From: Paraburkholderia guartelaensis
Lineage (GTDB): Bacteria; Pseudomonadota; Gammaproteobacteria; Burkholderiales; Burkholderiaceae
DNA: 64,000 nt
Assembly (NCBI RefSeq): GCF_004353905.1
Contig: NZ_SMOD01000020.1
Span: 91,472 to 155,471, forward strand
Direction of reading: 5' to 3'
Both the position numbers and the translations under genes were made by a program. Shown here piece by piece: positions 27,502-36,054 of the stretch. The notes beneath the pieces were generated by a model. That model was not told where the DNA came from. It did not search any database and worked only from the letters and a program-made list of their open reading frames with translations. Each line of letters starts with the position of its first letter. The first letter of the stretch is position 1.

Positions 27502-28467
27502 ATGGCACTGCCCGCCGTCCTGCAAAACCTCTCGCTGCCCGTCGTGGGCTCGCCGATGTTCATCGTCAGCTATCCGGAGCTGGTGCTCGCGCAGTGCAAG
27601 GCGGGCATCGTCGGCTCGTTTCCGGCGCTCAACGCGCGGCCCGCCGAGGAACTGGGCGTCTGGCTCACGCAGATCCGGGAGGAACTCACCGCGTACAAGA
27701 GCGCGAACCCCGAGGCCGTCATCGGGCCGATCGCCGTCAACCAGATCGTGCATCAGTCGAATGCGCGGCTCGAGCACGACGTGCGCGTCTGCGTCGAGCA
27801 CCACGTGCCGATCTTCATCACTAGCCTGCGCGCGCCGCCGCGCGAACTGCTCGACGCCGTGCACAGCTACGGCGGCATCGTGCTGCACGACATCATCAAC
27901 CTGCGCCACGCCGCCAAGGCGCTCGAAGCGGGCGTGGACGGCCTGATCCTCGTCGCCGCGGGCGCGGGCGGCCATGCGGGTACGACCTCGCCGTTCGCGC
28001 TCGTGGGCGAAGTGCGGCGCATCTTCGACGGCCCGATCGTGCTGTCGGGCGCGATCGCCAACGGCGGCTCGATCCTCGCCGCCCAGGCCATGGGCGCGGA
28101 CCTCGCCTACATGGGCACGCGCTTCATCGCGACGAAAGAAGCGCACGCCGTGGACGACTACAAGCACGCCATTCTCGAAGCGAAGGCCGCGGACATCGTC
28201 TACACGAACCTCTTCACGGGCGTGCACGGCAACTACATCCGCGAGAGCATCGTGAACGCCGGACTCGATCCGGATGCGCTGCCCGAATCGGACAAATCGA
28301 AGATGGATTTCGGCGCGGGCACCTCGAAGGCGAAGGCCTGGAAAGACGTGTGGGGTGCGGGCCAGGCGGTGGGCCTGATGGACGACGTGCCCTCCGTGGC
28401 GGATCTCGTGGCGCGCCTGAAGCACGAGTACGAGGCGACGAAGGCGCGGCTCGGCGTGGGCCGCTGA
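27502..28467 (+). CDS. NAD(P)H-dependent flavin oxidoreductase / nitronate monooxygenase family
   Basis: This 321-residue FMN-dependent TIM-barrel protein belongs to the NMO/2-nitropropane dioxygenase family. Family blocks are LPVVGSPMFIVSYPELVLAQCKAG, the FMN-phosphate loop AAGAGGHAGTTSPFALVGE and SGAIANGGSILAAQAMGADLAYMGTRF. AAGGAGA is the ribosome binding site, which fixes the ATG at 27502. Members oxidise alkyl nitronates or act as NADH:quinone reductases; the exact class is not certain. It is divergent from the dehalogenase-like gene. Confidence 0.9.
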   Translation: MALPAVLQNLSLPVVGSPMFIVSYPELVLAQCKAGIVGSFPALNARPAEELGVWLTQIREELTAYKSANPEAVIGPIAVNQIVHQSNARLEHDVRVCVEHHVPIFITSLRAPPRELLDAVHSYGGIVLHDIINLRHAAKALEAGVDGLILVAAGAGGHAGTTSPFALVGEVRRIFDGPIVLSGAIANGGSILAAQAMGADLAYMGTRFIATKEAHAVDDYKHAILEAKAADIVYTNLFTGVHGNYIRESIVNAGLDPDALPESDKSKMDFGAGTSKAKAWKDVWGAGQAVGLMDDVPSVADLVARLKHEYEATKARLGVGR

Positions 28468-28486
28468 GCGCGAGGCGCGCCCGGCT

Positions 28487-29461
28487 TCAGCTCCGGGCGG
28501 ACGCAGTCCGTGCGGCGTCGGCATTGACCGCAGCCGCGCGGATCGCCTCGACGCCCGGCCAGAGTTCGCGCTCCGAAAAACGCGCGGCAAGGAAATCGAC
28601 GAACGAGCGCACCTTCGCCGACAGATGGCGTCGGCTCGCGTACACGGCGTAGATCGGCAGCTCACGCGGCGGCAGTGCGTCGACGAGCAGCGGCACGAGG
28701 CGCCCTTCGGCGATATCGTCGCCCACCACCTCGGTGCCGAGCATCGACAGCCCGCCGCCTTGCAGCACCACCACGCGCAGCGCTTCCAGGTGATTGACGA
28801 TGAGGTTGCCGCCCGGCTTCGGCTTCATGCCGCCCGCGCCCTCCGCGAACGGCGCGAGTTCCTGGGCCGAAGCCCCCGCGTACTGAACGAAGTTGTGCCG
28901 CGCGAGATCGGCCACGCTCTTCGGCGCGCCGTGGCGGCGCAGGTATTCGGGCGAGGCGCACAGCACGATGTGCGCGGTGGCGAGCGGCCGCGCGATCAGC
29001 GAAGAAGACTTGAGCCCCGAAGGCGCGGCGCGGATCGCCACGTCGAAGCCCTCGTCGATCAGCTCGACCACGCGGTCGGACAGCGTAATGTCGACGGTCA
29101 CCTGGGGAAATCCGGCAGCGTAGTCGGCTACCGCGCCCATCACATGACGCAGCCCGAACGCCGTGAGCGACGACACGCGCAGGCGCCCCTGCGGCACCAC
29201 ACTCGCCGCGCCCACGGCCTGGCCGGCCTCGTCGAGTTCGGTAAGCGCCTGGGCCACGCGCTCGTAGTACTCGCGCCCCGCCTCCGTGGGCGCGACGCGG
29301 CGCGTGGTGCGATTCAAGAGCCGCGCGCCGAGCTGCTGCTCCAGATGCATCACATGCTTGCTCGCCATAGCGGCGGACATGTTCATCCGCTCGGCCGCCG
29401 CGACGAAGCTGCCCGCCTCCACCACCTGGCGGAACACTTTCATGCTGACGAGGGTATCCAT
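28487..29461 (-). CDS. LysR-family transcriptional regulator
   Basis: This 324-residue regulator has an N-terminal winged helix (MDTLVSMKVFRQVVEAGSFVAAAERMNMSAAMASKHVMHLEQQLGARLLNRTTRRV; residues 1-60) followed by a periplasmic-binding-protein-like effector domain (about 90-295). It is the CrgA/YhjC type of LysR protein common in Burkholderia. It is convergent with the flavoprotein gene (19-base gap). The target is unclear: the divergent neighbour on its 5' side is the porin terminator, not a promoter, so it may act elsewhere. Confidence 0.92.
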   Translation of the reverse strand: MDTLVSMKVFRQVVEAGSFVAAAERMNMSAAMASKHVMHLEQQLGARLLNRTTRRVAPTEAGREYYERVAQALTELDEAGQAVGAASVVPQGRLRVSSLTAFGLRHVMGAVADYAAGFPQVTVDITLSDRVVELIDEGFDVAIRAAPSGLKSSSLIARPLATAHIVLCASPEYLRRHGAPKSVADLARHNFVQYAGASAQELAPFAEGAGGMKPKPGGNLIVNHLEALRVVVLQGGGLSMLGTEVVGDDIAEGRLVPLLVDALPPRELPIYAVYASRRHLSAKVRSFVDFLAARFSERELWPGVEAIRAAAVNADAARTASARS

Positions 29462-29577
29462 TGCGCGGCCTTCAACTCGAACATAAATAAACGGGAATCA
29501 ATCGACGATATTTTCCTCGTTTTATCAAATACGGGTGTTGAAACGCGCAGGCGTGCCCGATATGAAGCTGCCCAGAA

Positions 29578-29613
29578 AGCAAAAACCCCGCGCTGCATGC
29601 AGCGGGGGTTTTC
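29578..29613 (-). terminator. Intrinsic terminator of the porin gene
   Basis: An imperfect 14-bp stem (one bulged base) spans 29582-29612. Read on the minus strand it ends in TTTTTGCTTT. Confidence 0.8.
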
Positions 29614-29645
29614 GCGTCCAACTTCGAACTGACAGGCTGCGCCGC

Positions 29646-30743
29646 TTAGAACTTCGCGCGCATGCCCACGCCGTAGGTCTGGCCGCTCGACATGTTGTCG
29701 AAGTGGTCGTACATGTACGCGGCGTAGATGTCGGTGCGCTTGGAGAGCGGGTAGTCGTAGCCGATGGCCGCCGTCTGGCGCGTCTGGTTCAGGCCGCCGC
29801 CGTCGCGCGAGTACGCATACGACGCCATGACCGTGCCCGGGCCGGCCGGAACCGTCACGCCGCCCTGGGCGGTGTTGACGTGCCAGCTGCCCACCTGCTG
29901 CCAGTTTGCCGTGTACATGTACTGGCCGAAGAACTTCACGTACTTGAGGTCGTACGAGAGGCCGACCTGCGCCACGCCCTGGCTCTTCAGGCCGATGATG
30001 GTCGTGTCGCCGCTCACGATGCTGCCGATGTCACCCGGCGTGTTGTTGAAGTTCACGTACTGGTAGACAGCCGTAGCCGCGAACGGGCCGTGGAAGTACA
30101 GGCCCTGCACGCTCCACTTCTTCGAGCCGTTCTGGCCGGCCTGGTTGCCGAACGCGTACATGGCCGAACCCGAGAGGCCGTTGAAGTTAGGCGTCGAGTA
30201 CTGCACGGCGTTGTTCCAGCCCGAGTCGCCCACCACGCCCTGGTCGGTCGTGTAGGTCGGGAACGTCGAGAGGCCGAGGTACACGTGGTACACCATCGGC
30301 GAGAAGGTGTACGAATCGATGAACGGGTTGAAGAGAATCGTCGAGACGAACAGTTGCGTCGTCAGGCGCCCCGCCGTCACCGTGCCGTACGGCGATTCGA
30401 GGCCGACGTACGCATTGCGCGCGAAGAACGTGTCACCCGCGAAGCGGCCGTACTGACCGTTTTGCGCGCGAAAGAAGCTTTCCAGTGTGAAGATCGCCTT
30501 GTAACCGCCGCCCAGATCTTCCGATCCCTTCATGCCCCAGTACGACGTGGACATGCCCCCGCCGCCCACGTTCCAGGCGGTCTGGCCGCCCGGGAATTTC
30601 GTCGCCCCGACCCACTCGTCGACTTGGCCGTAGAGCTGGACGCTCGACTGCGCAAACGCCGACGACGACGCGGCGGCAAGAACAGCGGCGAGCGCGCTCG
30701 CCTTCAGGGTAGTGCGCAGCGCGCGGCTGACCGTTGTATTCAT
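29646..30743 (-). CDS. Gram-negative porin, OmpC-like trimeric general porin
   Basis: The 365-residue outer-membrane protein has a signal peptide ending AFAQ (about residue 26). The porin start SSVQLYGQVDEWVGATKF follows, and the TVTAGRLTTQLF strand matches the usual G-R-x-x-T motif. Alternating hydrophobic strands run throughout, and the last residue of YGVGMRAKF is the C-terminal Phe recognised by the BAM complex. The typical Burkholderia loop-3 segment is present. ACTGGAGAACCC precedes the ATG at 30743. The upstream region (30856-30890) carries two palindromes. Pore specificity is unknown. Confidence 0.95.
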   Translation of the reverse strand: MNTTVSRALRTTLKASALAAVLAAASSSAFAQSSVQLYGQVDEWVGATKFPGGQTAWNVGGGGMSTSYWGMKGSEDLGGGYKAIFTLESFFRAQNGQYGRFAGDTFFARNAYVGLESPYGTVTAGRLTTQLFVSTILFNPFIDSYTFSPMVYHVYLGLSTFPTYTTDQGVVGDSGWNNAVQYSTPNFNGLSGSAMYAFGNQAGQNGSKKWSVQGLYFHGPFAATAVYQYVNFNNTPGDIGSIVSGDTTIIGLKSQGVAQVGLSYDLKYVKFFGQYMYTANWQQVGSWHVNTAQGGVTVPAGPGTVMASYAYSRDGGGLNQTRQTAAIGYDYPLSKRTDIYAAYMYDHFDNMSSGQTYGVGMRAKF

Positions 30744-31287
30744 GGGTTCTCCAGTCTTTGTCAAAAAAGGGTGTCGGGCGGCTAAGGCGCTCGCGCAAAG
30801 CTTTGTTTTTTCGTCGTTCGCAGGCGTGGCCGTTCTGGGCGGATCCATCTTTGCGGACCATTTTTATGGTCAAAAATAACCGGTGTTATTGCCGGTATAT
30901 CGGGCGGATTAGTTTGCCGCCGATAGAACCCGATTTGCCGCTGTCGACTCTGCTTTGCGCTGCGCTGCGTCACGGTTAATCGCAGCCTGCCGGGCCGCGC
31001 CCAGTGGGGCGCTCCCGCACGCACGGGGCTGCGAATGACGCGCCGCCGAAACGAAAGCGAGATTTGAGACGAAAGGGTTCTGTATGACGAGAGATTTCCA
31101 AAAAAGTGTGGTATCCACGCGTCAGTTTTCACTGCGTGGACAATCGCATCTCGTTTTGGACGTGTTTTGGCCGCGCTAGCAGGTCAATGCCTGAAGCGAA
31201 TCCGGAGGTAATTGCGGAGGCGAATCAAATGAAGAAAGCGGGAGAAATCGCGGGGGGAGGCAAGCGAAAGCGGCCGCGAGGCAGCGC
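30744..31287. promoter_or_regulatory. Porin upstream region with two adjacent palindromes
   Basis: This 544-base region has no convincing gene; a short open frame at 31106-31300 has atypical composition. Two inverted repeats lie 113-147 bases upstream of the porin start. GACCAT-TTTT-ATGGTC (30856-30871) is perfect, and AATAAC-CGGT-GTTATT (30875-30890) has perfect arms. The local composition is AT-rich, as expected for a promoter, and a -35-like TTGACC overlaps the first palindrome on the minus strand. Confidence 0.5.
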
Positions 31288-31887
31288 TCAATTACGGTAA
31301 GGCGAAGGCATGGGCGGACGCGGAACCTCGCCGCCGTTGCGCGGGAACGGCCGGAAAGTACCGCCGCGCTCCTCGTTGTAGCGCGCGACGTCTTCGCGGA
31401 TCGAGCCCGCGCGCACCGGCGAGTCGGCCGGCGGATGCGGCACCTGACGCGATTCCGTGCTCACGGGCGTGATGGGATTGCCGCGATAGCCACCGTAGCC
31501 GCCGAACGGCGTGCCGTAGCTGTAGTCGCGATGCGGGGCCTGCTGCTGGACCTGACCTTGCCACTGGTTCGGCGAACGGTTACCGCCGCGCTCGTACCGG
31601 CCGCCCTGGTCGGCCACGCGCATGGGCGAAGGGGCACCGGCGTAAGCGGCGGGGCCACGGCCACGTTCAGGGGCGCCGCGGTAGCCGCCGCCCCACGCCA
31701 TGCCGCCGCCGCCGCGCGGCGCGGGCATCGAATGCATGGCGGGCATCGTGGGCATGGAAGGCGCGCGCGCGAAGCCGCCGCCCCCCCCGTGCCCTTGAAA
31801 ACCGGGCTGAGCATGGGCGAGCGCAACGAAGGCCGCTAATCCGGCCCCCAAGACCCACTGTCCCAGTTTTGACAACCCTGCCTGCAT
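31288..31887 (-). CDS. Secreted glycine/proline-rich protein of unknown function
   Basis: The 199-residue product starts with a signal peptide (MQAGLSKLGQWVLGAGLAAFVALAHAQ, cut near residue 27). The mature part is low-complexity, rich in Gly, Pro, Arg and Met, with the repeats GHGGGGGF, MPTMPAMHSMPAPRGGGG and GGYGGYRG. The C-terminal 50 residues (EDVARYNEERGGTFRPFPRNGGEVPRP) are less repetitive and may be the conserved part. Similar proteins in Burkholderia are labelled peptide-binding protein without proof. AGGTG precedes the ATG. A run of eight C bases (31788-31795; G8 on the coding strand) lies inside the glycine tract. Confidence 0.75.
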   Translation of the reverse strand: MQAGLSKLGQWVLGAGLAAFVALAHAQPGFQGHGGGGGFARAPSMPTMPAMHSMPAPRGGGGMAWGGGYRGAPERGRGPAAYAGAPSPMRVADQGGRYERGGNRSPNQWQGQVQQQAPHRDYSYGTPFGGYGGYRGNPITPVSTESRQVPHPPADSPVRAGSIREDVARYNEERGGTFRPFPRNGGEVPRPPMPSPYRN

Positions 31888-32441
31888 TCTGACGTTTCAC
31901 CTGCCCGACGTTCGCGCCTGGCATCCCCCACTCGGGCTATGGCGGGCCAGTCCCGGGACGCTCGCCGCGCGAGTGCGTAACGATTGCCGCCACAACGGTT
32001 CGGGCGTCCCTTTGACGGTAATTTATGGGCGTGCCGTATGGGTGTCGAGCCAAAAGATGTTATGCCGCCCGAAGGGTTGTAACACCATGTTACTGCTGGG
32101 TTTTCCGGCTTCGGGCAAGCCCTGGGAAGGCCGCCTGGCAAGGCTCTCCGGGCAGATGTAAGAAGGGTTCGTTTTATGCTTGAGTCACGTCTGAACATCT
32201 GAAGAATGCGCGGACTCCTGACGACTTTTGCGGCCCGGGAATGCCGCTCGCAGGTCAATGAGGAATCCGGCATAAGGCAGCATTGATGCCGTCGATACAT
32301 GCGTAACCATCATTAATCGATGCTTCAAATGAATTTGCATTTTCAATCGCCTTGCGCCGACAATAGACGTCCCGATTCACCGTTGCACGCACATCGATCT
32401 GCGCGCAGCCAGGCGCCCAGGCGCGCATTTGAGATTGTCCG
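31888..32441. other. Intergenic region with no gene; one operator-like palindrome
   Basis: This 554-base region separates the glycine-rich secreted-protein gene from the transporter gene. GTAACA-CCA-TGTTAC (32079-32093) is a perfect inverted repeat. TTGACG at 32012 could be a -35 box but has no good -10. The 100 bases before the transporter start are AT-richer. I see no RNA family I can name. Confidence 0.4.
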
Positions 32442-33488
32442 ATGGCACGTCCGAAATTCCTGCCCGATAACTTCACCCTTTGCCTCGTCGGCACGGTGAT
32501 CCTTGCGAGCCTGTTCCCGGTACACGGCCAGGCCGCCACCGGTTTCAACTGGCTGACCAATGTGGCCGTCGGCCTGTTGTTCTTCCTGCACGGCGCCAAG
32601 CTCTCGCGCGAGGCGATCGTCGCCGGTGCGACGCACTGGCGGCTGCACATCGTCGTGCTGCTCAGCACCTTCGTGCTGTTTCCGGCGCTGGGCCTGGCCC
32701 TCAAGCCCGTGCTTTCGCCGCTCGTCACGCCGGCGCTCTACGCGGGCGTGCTGTTCCTCTGCACGCTGCCTTCCACGGTGCAGTCGTCCATCGCGTTCAC
32801 CTCGATTGCGCGCGGCAACGTGCCCGCCGCCGTCTGCAGCGCTTCGGCGTCGAGCCTGATCGGCATCTTCGTCACGCCCGCGCTCGTGAGCCTGATCGTC
32901 ACGAACCAGAGCGCGAGCGGCGGCTCGGCGTGGCACACCGTGTGGAACATCGTGCTGCAACTGCTCGTGCCGTTCGTGGCGGGCCAGTTGCTGCGCCCCG
33001 TGATCGGCCGATGGATCGAGCGCAACAAGGGCGTGCTCAAGTTCGTCGATCAGGGCTCGATCCTGCTCGTGGTGTTCGGCGCGTTTTCCGAAGCCGTGAA
33101 CGAAGGTCTCTGGCATCACATTCCGCTCACCGCGCTCGGCGGCCTGCTCGTGGTGAACGCCGTGCTGCTCGCGCTCGCGCTGGGCATCACGATGTTCACG
33201 AGCAAGAAGCTCGGCTTTTCGCGTGCCGACCAGATCACCATCATTTTCTGCGGCTCGAAAAAGAGCCTCGCGGCCGGCGTGCCGATGGCGAAGGTCATCT
33301 TTGCTTCGAACGCCGTGGGCGCGGTCGTGCTGCCGCTGATGCTGTTCCACCAGATCCAGCTCATGGTGTGCGCAGCCCTCGCCCAGCGCTGGGGCGCCCG
33401 CGACATGAGCGCCGAGCGCGCCGCCAGCGCGGGCGACGAATCGCGCGCCGGCGCAAGCGAGCGTACCGCCACCGCCGCGCGCCGCTAA
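32442..33488 (+). CDS. Bile acid:sodium symporter family transporter (YfeH/SLC10A7-like)
   Basis: This inner-membrane protein of 348 residues has about ten membrane helices with the SLC10 fold. The N terminus FLPDNFTLCLVGTVILASLFP and the sodium-site segments LLFFLHGAKLSREAI, TLPSTVQSSIAFTSIARGN and FCGSKKSLAAGVPMAKVIF are typical of the SLC10A7/YfeH branch. It probably imports an organic anion with sodium; the substrate is unknown. The last 40 residues are Ala/Arg/Ser-rich and probably disordered in the cytosol. A hairpin follows at 33511-33532. Confidence 0.92.
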   Translation: MARPKFLPDNFTLCLVGTVILASLFPVHGQAATGFNWLTNVAVGLLFFLHGAKLSREAIVAGATHWRLHIVVLLSTFVLFPALGLALKPVLSPLVTPALYAGVLFLCTLPSTVQSSIAFTSIARGNVPAAVCSASASSLIGIFVTPALVSLIVTNQSASGGSAWHTVWNIVLQLLVPFVAGQLLRPVIGRWIERNKGVLKFVDQGSILLVVFGAFSEAVNEGLWHHIPLTALGGLLVVNAVLLALALGITMFTSKKLGFSRADQITIIFCGSKKSLAAGVPMAKVIFASNAVGAVVLPLMLFHQIQLMVCAALAQRWGARDMSAERAASAGDESRAGASERTATAARR

Positions 33489-33510
33489 GCGTCGTTCACT
33501 CCGTCATTCG

Positions 33511-33532
33511 GGGCGGCGAGAAATCGCCGCCC
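33511..33532 (+). terminator. Hairpin after the transporter gene
   Basis: A perfect 9-bp stem (33511-33519 with 33524-33532) is capped by a GAAA tetraloop. There is no U-run, so it may be an mRNA 3' stabilising hairpin rather than a full terminator. Confidence 0.45.
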
Positions 33533-33720
33533 TGCTGTAGCAAACGCCGCGGCTCGCTCCCGGCGTGTCAGCCTCCCCCGCCAGACTCCCTCCCCCGCGT
33601 CCCGCGCGCATCTGCCACACGCCCAAAGATTGGGCTTGCCGGCACTGTCACCAAAATTTCATTTAATTCATCCGATCATATGCCGTTAAGTTCAACGTCT
33701 TCGCCCGTTCCGGCCTGTCC

Positions 33721-35571
33721 ATGTCTGCTCCCGCGCCACTCCTGCACGCGACGCCTGGCGTCGGGGCGCTGATCGCCCAGCGCCAGCTGCGCGCCGTCTT
33801 CCAGCCCATCGTCGATTTCGAGGGTGGCGCGATCCTCGGCTACGAAGGCCTCATTCGGGGGCCGGCCGGCTCGCCGCTCGAAACGCCCGCCGCCCTCTTC
33901 GCGCGCGCCGGCGACGAACAATGCACCGCCTCGCTCGAACGCGCGGCCGCCCGTACCTGCATCGAAACGTTCGCCAGGCTCGACTGCCCCGGCAAGCTGT
34001 TCCTCAATTTCAGCGCCGACGCGCTGCGCCAGCTCACCGCCGACGGCGACGCCGCGCTCGCCCTCTTCGACGGCCCGATCGACCCCACGCGCGTCGTGAT
34101 CGAGCTCACCGAGCAGAGCGCCATCCACGACTTGCGCAATTTTTCGCCCGTTGTCGAGACGCTGCGCGCGGCCGGCGCCCAGTTCGCGCTCGATGACTAC
34201 GGCACGGCCAACGCCAGCCTCAACCTCTGGGTGCAGTTGCAGCCCGATGTCGTGAAGATCGACCGCTTCTTCATCCACGACATCGCCCACGACGCGCTCA
34301 AGTTCGAAGCCGTGCGCGCCATGCAGCATTTCGCGCAGGCGAGCGGCACACGGCTCGTAGCGGAAGGCATCGAGAACGCCGCCGATCTGATCGTGCTGCG
34401 CGACATGGGCATCGACTGCGGCCAGGGCTTTTTCTTCGGCCGCCCCAACGTGGAGCCGCTGCGCGTGCTCGCACGCGAAGCGCGCGAGGCGATTCGCGCG
34501 GGCCATATCGCCGTGTTCCCCGAGGCCACGCGCAGCGCCGCCACGCAGCCCGCGGGCGGCGGCGCGCCCGCCAGCAAGATGCTCGTGCGCGCGCCCGCGC
34601 TGCCGCGCCAGGCGACCAACAACGACGTGCTCGAACTGTTCAACGGTCAACCCGACCTTCACGCGGTGGCCGTGGTGGAAGACGAAGCGCCCGTCGCGCT
34701 CATCAACCGGCGCGCGTTCATGGACCGCTATGCGCTGCCGTATCACCGGGAGCTGTTCGGCAAGAAGGCCTGCCTGCAATTCGCCAACGCGCAGCCGGTG
34801 CTGATCGAGCAGTCGATGACGGTCGAGCAGATGGCGACGCTGCTCGTTAGCGACGACCAGCGCTATCTCGCCGATGGCTTCGTCATCACCGATAACGGCC
34901 GCTACGCCGGACTCGGCACCGGCGAGAGCCTCGTGCGCGCGGTGACGGAGGTGCGCATCCAGGCTGCGCGCTACGCGAATCCGCTCACCTTCCTGCCGGG
35001 CAATATCCCCATCAGCTCGCATATCGAGCGTCTGCTTTCGCACGACGCCGGCTTTCACGCGTGCTACGTCGACCTGAACCTGTTCAAGCCCTTCAACGAC
35101 CAGTACGGGTATTGGCAAGGCGACGAGGTGCTGAAGTTCGCGGCGACCGTGCTCGCCGACGCCTGCGACCCCACGCGCGACTTTCTCGGCCACGTGGGCG
35201 GCGACGACTTCCTGATCCTGTTCCAGAGCGAGACGTGGCGCGAACGCGCGCGCCAGGCGATCGAAGCGTTCAACGAGGGCGCGCAGCGCTTCTACGCACC
35301 CGGCGACCGCCTCGCGGGTGGCATCCACGGCGAGGATCGCCACGGCAACGCCACCTTCTTCAGCTTCGTGACGATGGCGATAGGCTGCGTGCGCGTGGCA
35401 CCTGGCGAGGGCGCGCAGCACAGCAGCGATGCCATCGCCTCGCTCGCGGCCCTCGCCAAGCGCCGCGCGAAACAGGAAGCGAGCGGGCTCGTTATGATCG
35501 ACGGCAGCGCGAGCGCCAACCTCATCCCCATGCTCGGCTCGACATCAAGCGAAGCCGCTGGCGCGTCGTAA
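33721..35571 (+). CDS. EAL-CBS-GGDEF hybrid cyclic-di-GMP protein
   Basis: The 616-residue cytosolic protein has three parts. The EAL domain (about 15-265) keeps the signature as EGL (Glu42), with NFSA, IELTEQ, DDYGTANASL (Asp158-Asp159), VKIDRFF, VAEGIE and GQGFFFGRP, so the metal and catalytic residues are present and phosphodiesterase activity is plausible. A CBS-like region (about 300-420) follows. The C-terminal GGDEF domain has GGDDF at 493-497, a change that often abolishes cyclase activity, so it may only bind GTP. No membrane segment is seen. No ribosome binding site is obvious before the ATG. The architecture matches the GGDEF/EAL/CBS proteins of Burkholderia and Pseudomonas. Confidence 0.92.
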   Translation: MSAPAPLLHATPGVGALIAQRQLRAVFQPIVDFEGGAILGYEGLIRGPAGSPLETPAALFARAGDEQCTASLERAAARTCIETFARLDCPGKLFLNFSADALRQLTADGDAALALFDGPIDPTRVVIELTEQSAIHDLRNFSPVVETLRAAGAQFALDDYGTANASLNLWVQLQPDVVKIDRFFIHDIAHDALKFEAVRAMQHFAQASGTRLVAEGIENAADLIVLRDMGIDCGQGFFFGRPNVEPLRVLAREAREAIRAGHIAVFPEATRSAATQPAGGGAPASKMLVRAPALPRQATNNDVLELFNGQPDLHAVAVVEDEAPVALINRRAFMDRYALPYHRELFGKKACLQFANAQPVLIEQSMTVEQMATLLVSDDQRYLADGFVITDNGRYAGLGTGESLVRAVTEVRIQAARYANPLTFLPGNIPISSHIERLLSHDAGFHACYVDLNLFKPFNDQYGYWQGDEVLKFAATVLADACDPTRDFLGHVGGDDFLILFQSETWRERARQAIEAFNEGAQRFYAPGDRLAGGIHGEDRHGNATFFSFVTMAIGCVRVAPGEGAQHSSDAIASLAALAKRRAKQEASGLVMIDGSASANLIPMLGSTSSEAAGAS

Positions 35572-35606
35572 CGGCCTGAACCTTCCCTGCGGCAGCCCAG
35601 AACATG

Positions 35607-35655
35607 AACGGGCCGGCCGCGCGGCTTCTGCCGCGCGCCGGCCCGTTTTGCTTTG
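35607..35655 (+). terminator. Intrinsic terminator between convergent genes
   Basis: A long GC stem of about 18 bp with one bulge (35607-35625 with 35630-35647) is followed by TTTTGCTTT. It ends the EAL-GGDEF gene and may also serve DUF3309 on the other strand. Confidence 0.8.
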
Positions 35656-35669
35656 CTGTTGCACTGTCG

Positions 35670-35825
35670 CTAGATCGTGCCCATCAAGACCAGCACGACC
35701 ACCACGACGACGACGATGCCGAGCGTGCCCGAAGGCGCGTAGCCCCACGAGCGGCTATGCGGCCACGCAGGGAACGCGCCAATGAGCAGCAGGATCAGAA
35801 TGACCAGAAGCAGGGTGCCGAGCAT
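35670..35825 (-). CDS. DUF3309 family small membrane protein
   Basis: The 51-residue protein begins MLGTLLLVILILLLIGAFPAWPHSRSWGY, continues APSG, and ends in a valine-rich second membrane helix (GIVVVVVVVLVLMGTI). This two-helix layout with a central WPHSRSWGYAPSG is the DUF3309 family, which is widespread in soil proteobacteria. GGAGG lies seven bases before the ATG at 35825; an upstream in-frame ATG lacks such a site. Function is unknown. DUF3309 genes are often stress-linked, but nothing in the sequence here proves it. Confidence 0.9.
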   Translation of the reverse strand: MLGTLLLVILILLLIGAFPAWPHSRSWGYAPSGTLGIVVVVVVVLVLMGTI

Positions 35826-35884
35826 GATGCCTCCGAAAGTCGAATGTTGGCGTCCGCTTCTCCGCAACCGTCGTGCCCGCGCTC

Positions 35885-35998
35885 GTTTAGTTAAGTTTAC
35901 TAAACATGAATGTTTGCGTTTATTTCATTGTTTACTGGTATTTACCTGGAATTCGAGACGTAGATTCGCGTTTTTCGAGCGGATTTTTACTATACAAT
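35885..35998 (+). promoter_or_regulatory. Promoter and operator-like repeats upstream of the LacI-type gene
   Basis: This AT-rich stretch holds a perfect palindrome GTTTA-C-TAAAC (35895-35905), which lies inside a wider GTTTAG...CTAAAC repeat (35885-35905). A -10-like TATACAAT lies at 35991-35998. Related GTTTA(C/G) half-sites recur at 35912 and 35930. The palindrome has the symmetric form expected for a LacI-family operator, so autoregulation is likely. Confidence 0.5.
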
Positions 35999-36054
35999 CG
36001 CCGCACACCTGACCACACCCGGAACGCTCACCGCGCCACCGCCAGCCAGGAATC

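Noticed and set aside
31106..31300. Short plus-strand open frame upstream of the porin
   Set aside because: No ribosome binding site, atypical composition and no recognisable pattern; it overlaps the end of the glycine-rich gene.
31788..31795. Phase-variable G8 tract in the glycine-rich protein
   Set aside because: Eight bases is short for high-rate slippage in this GC context and there is no second sign of phase variation.
35885..35905. Attachment site suggested by GTTTAGTTAAGTTTACTAAAC
   Set aside because: No tRNA, integrase or second copy is nearby; a regulator binding site is simpler.
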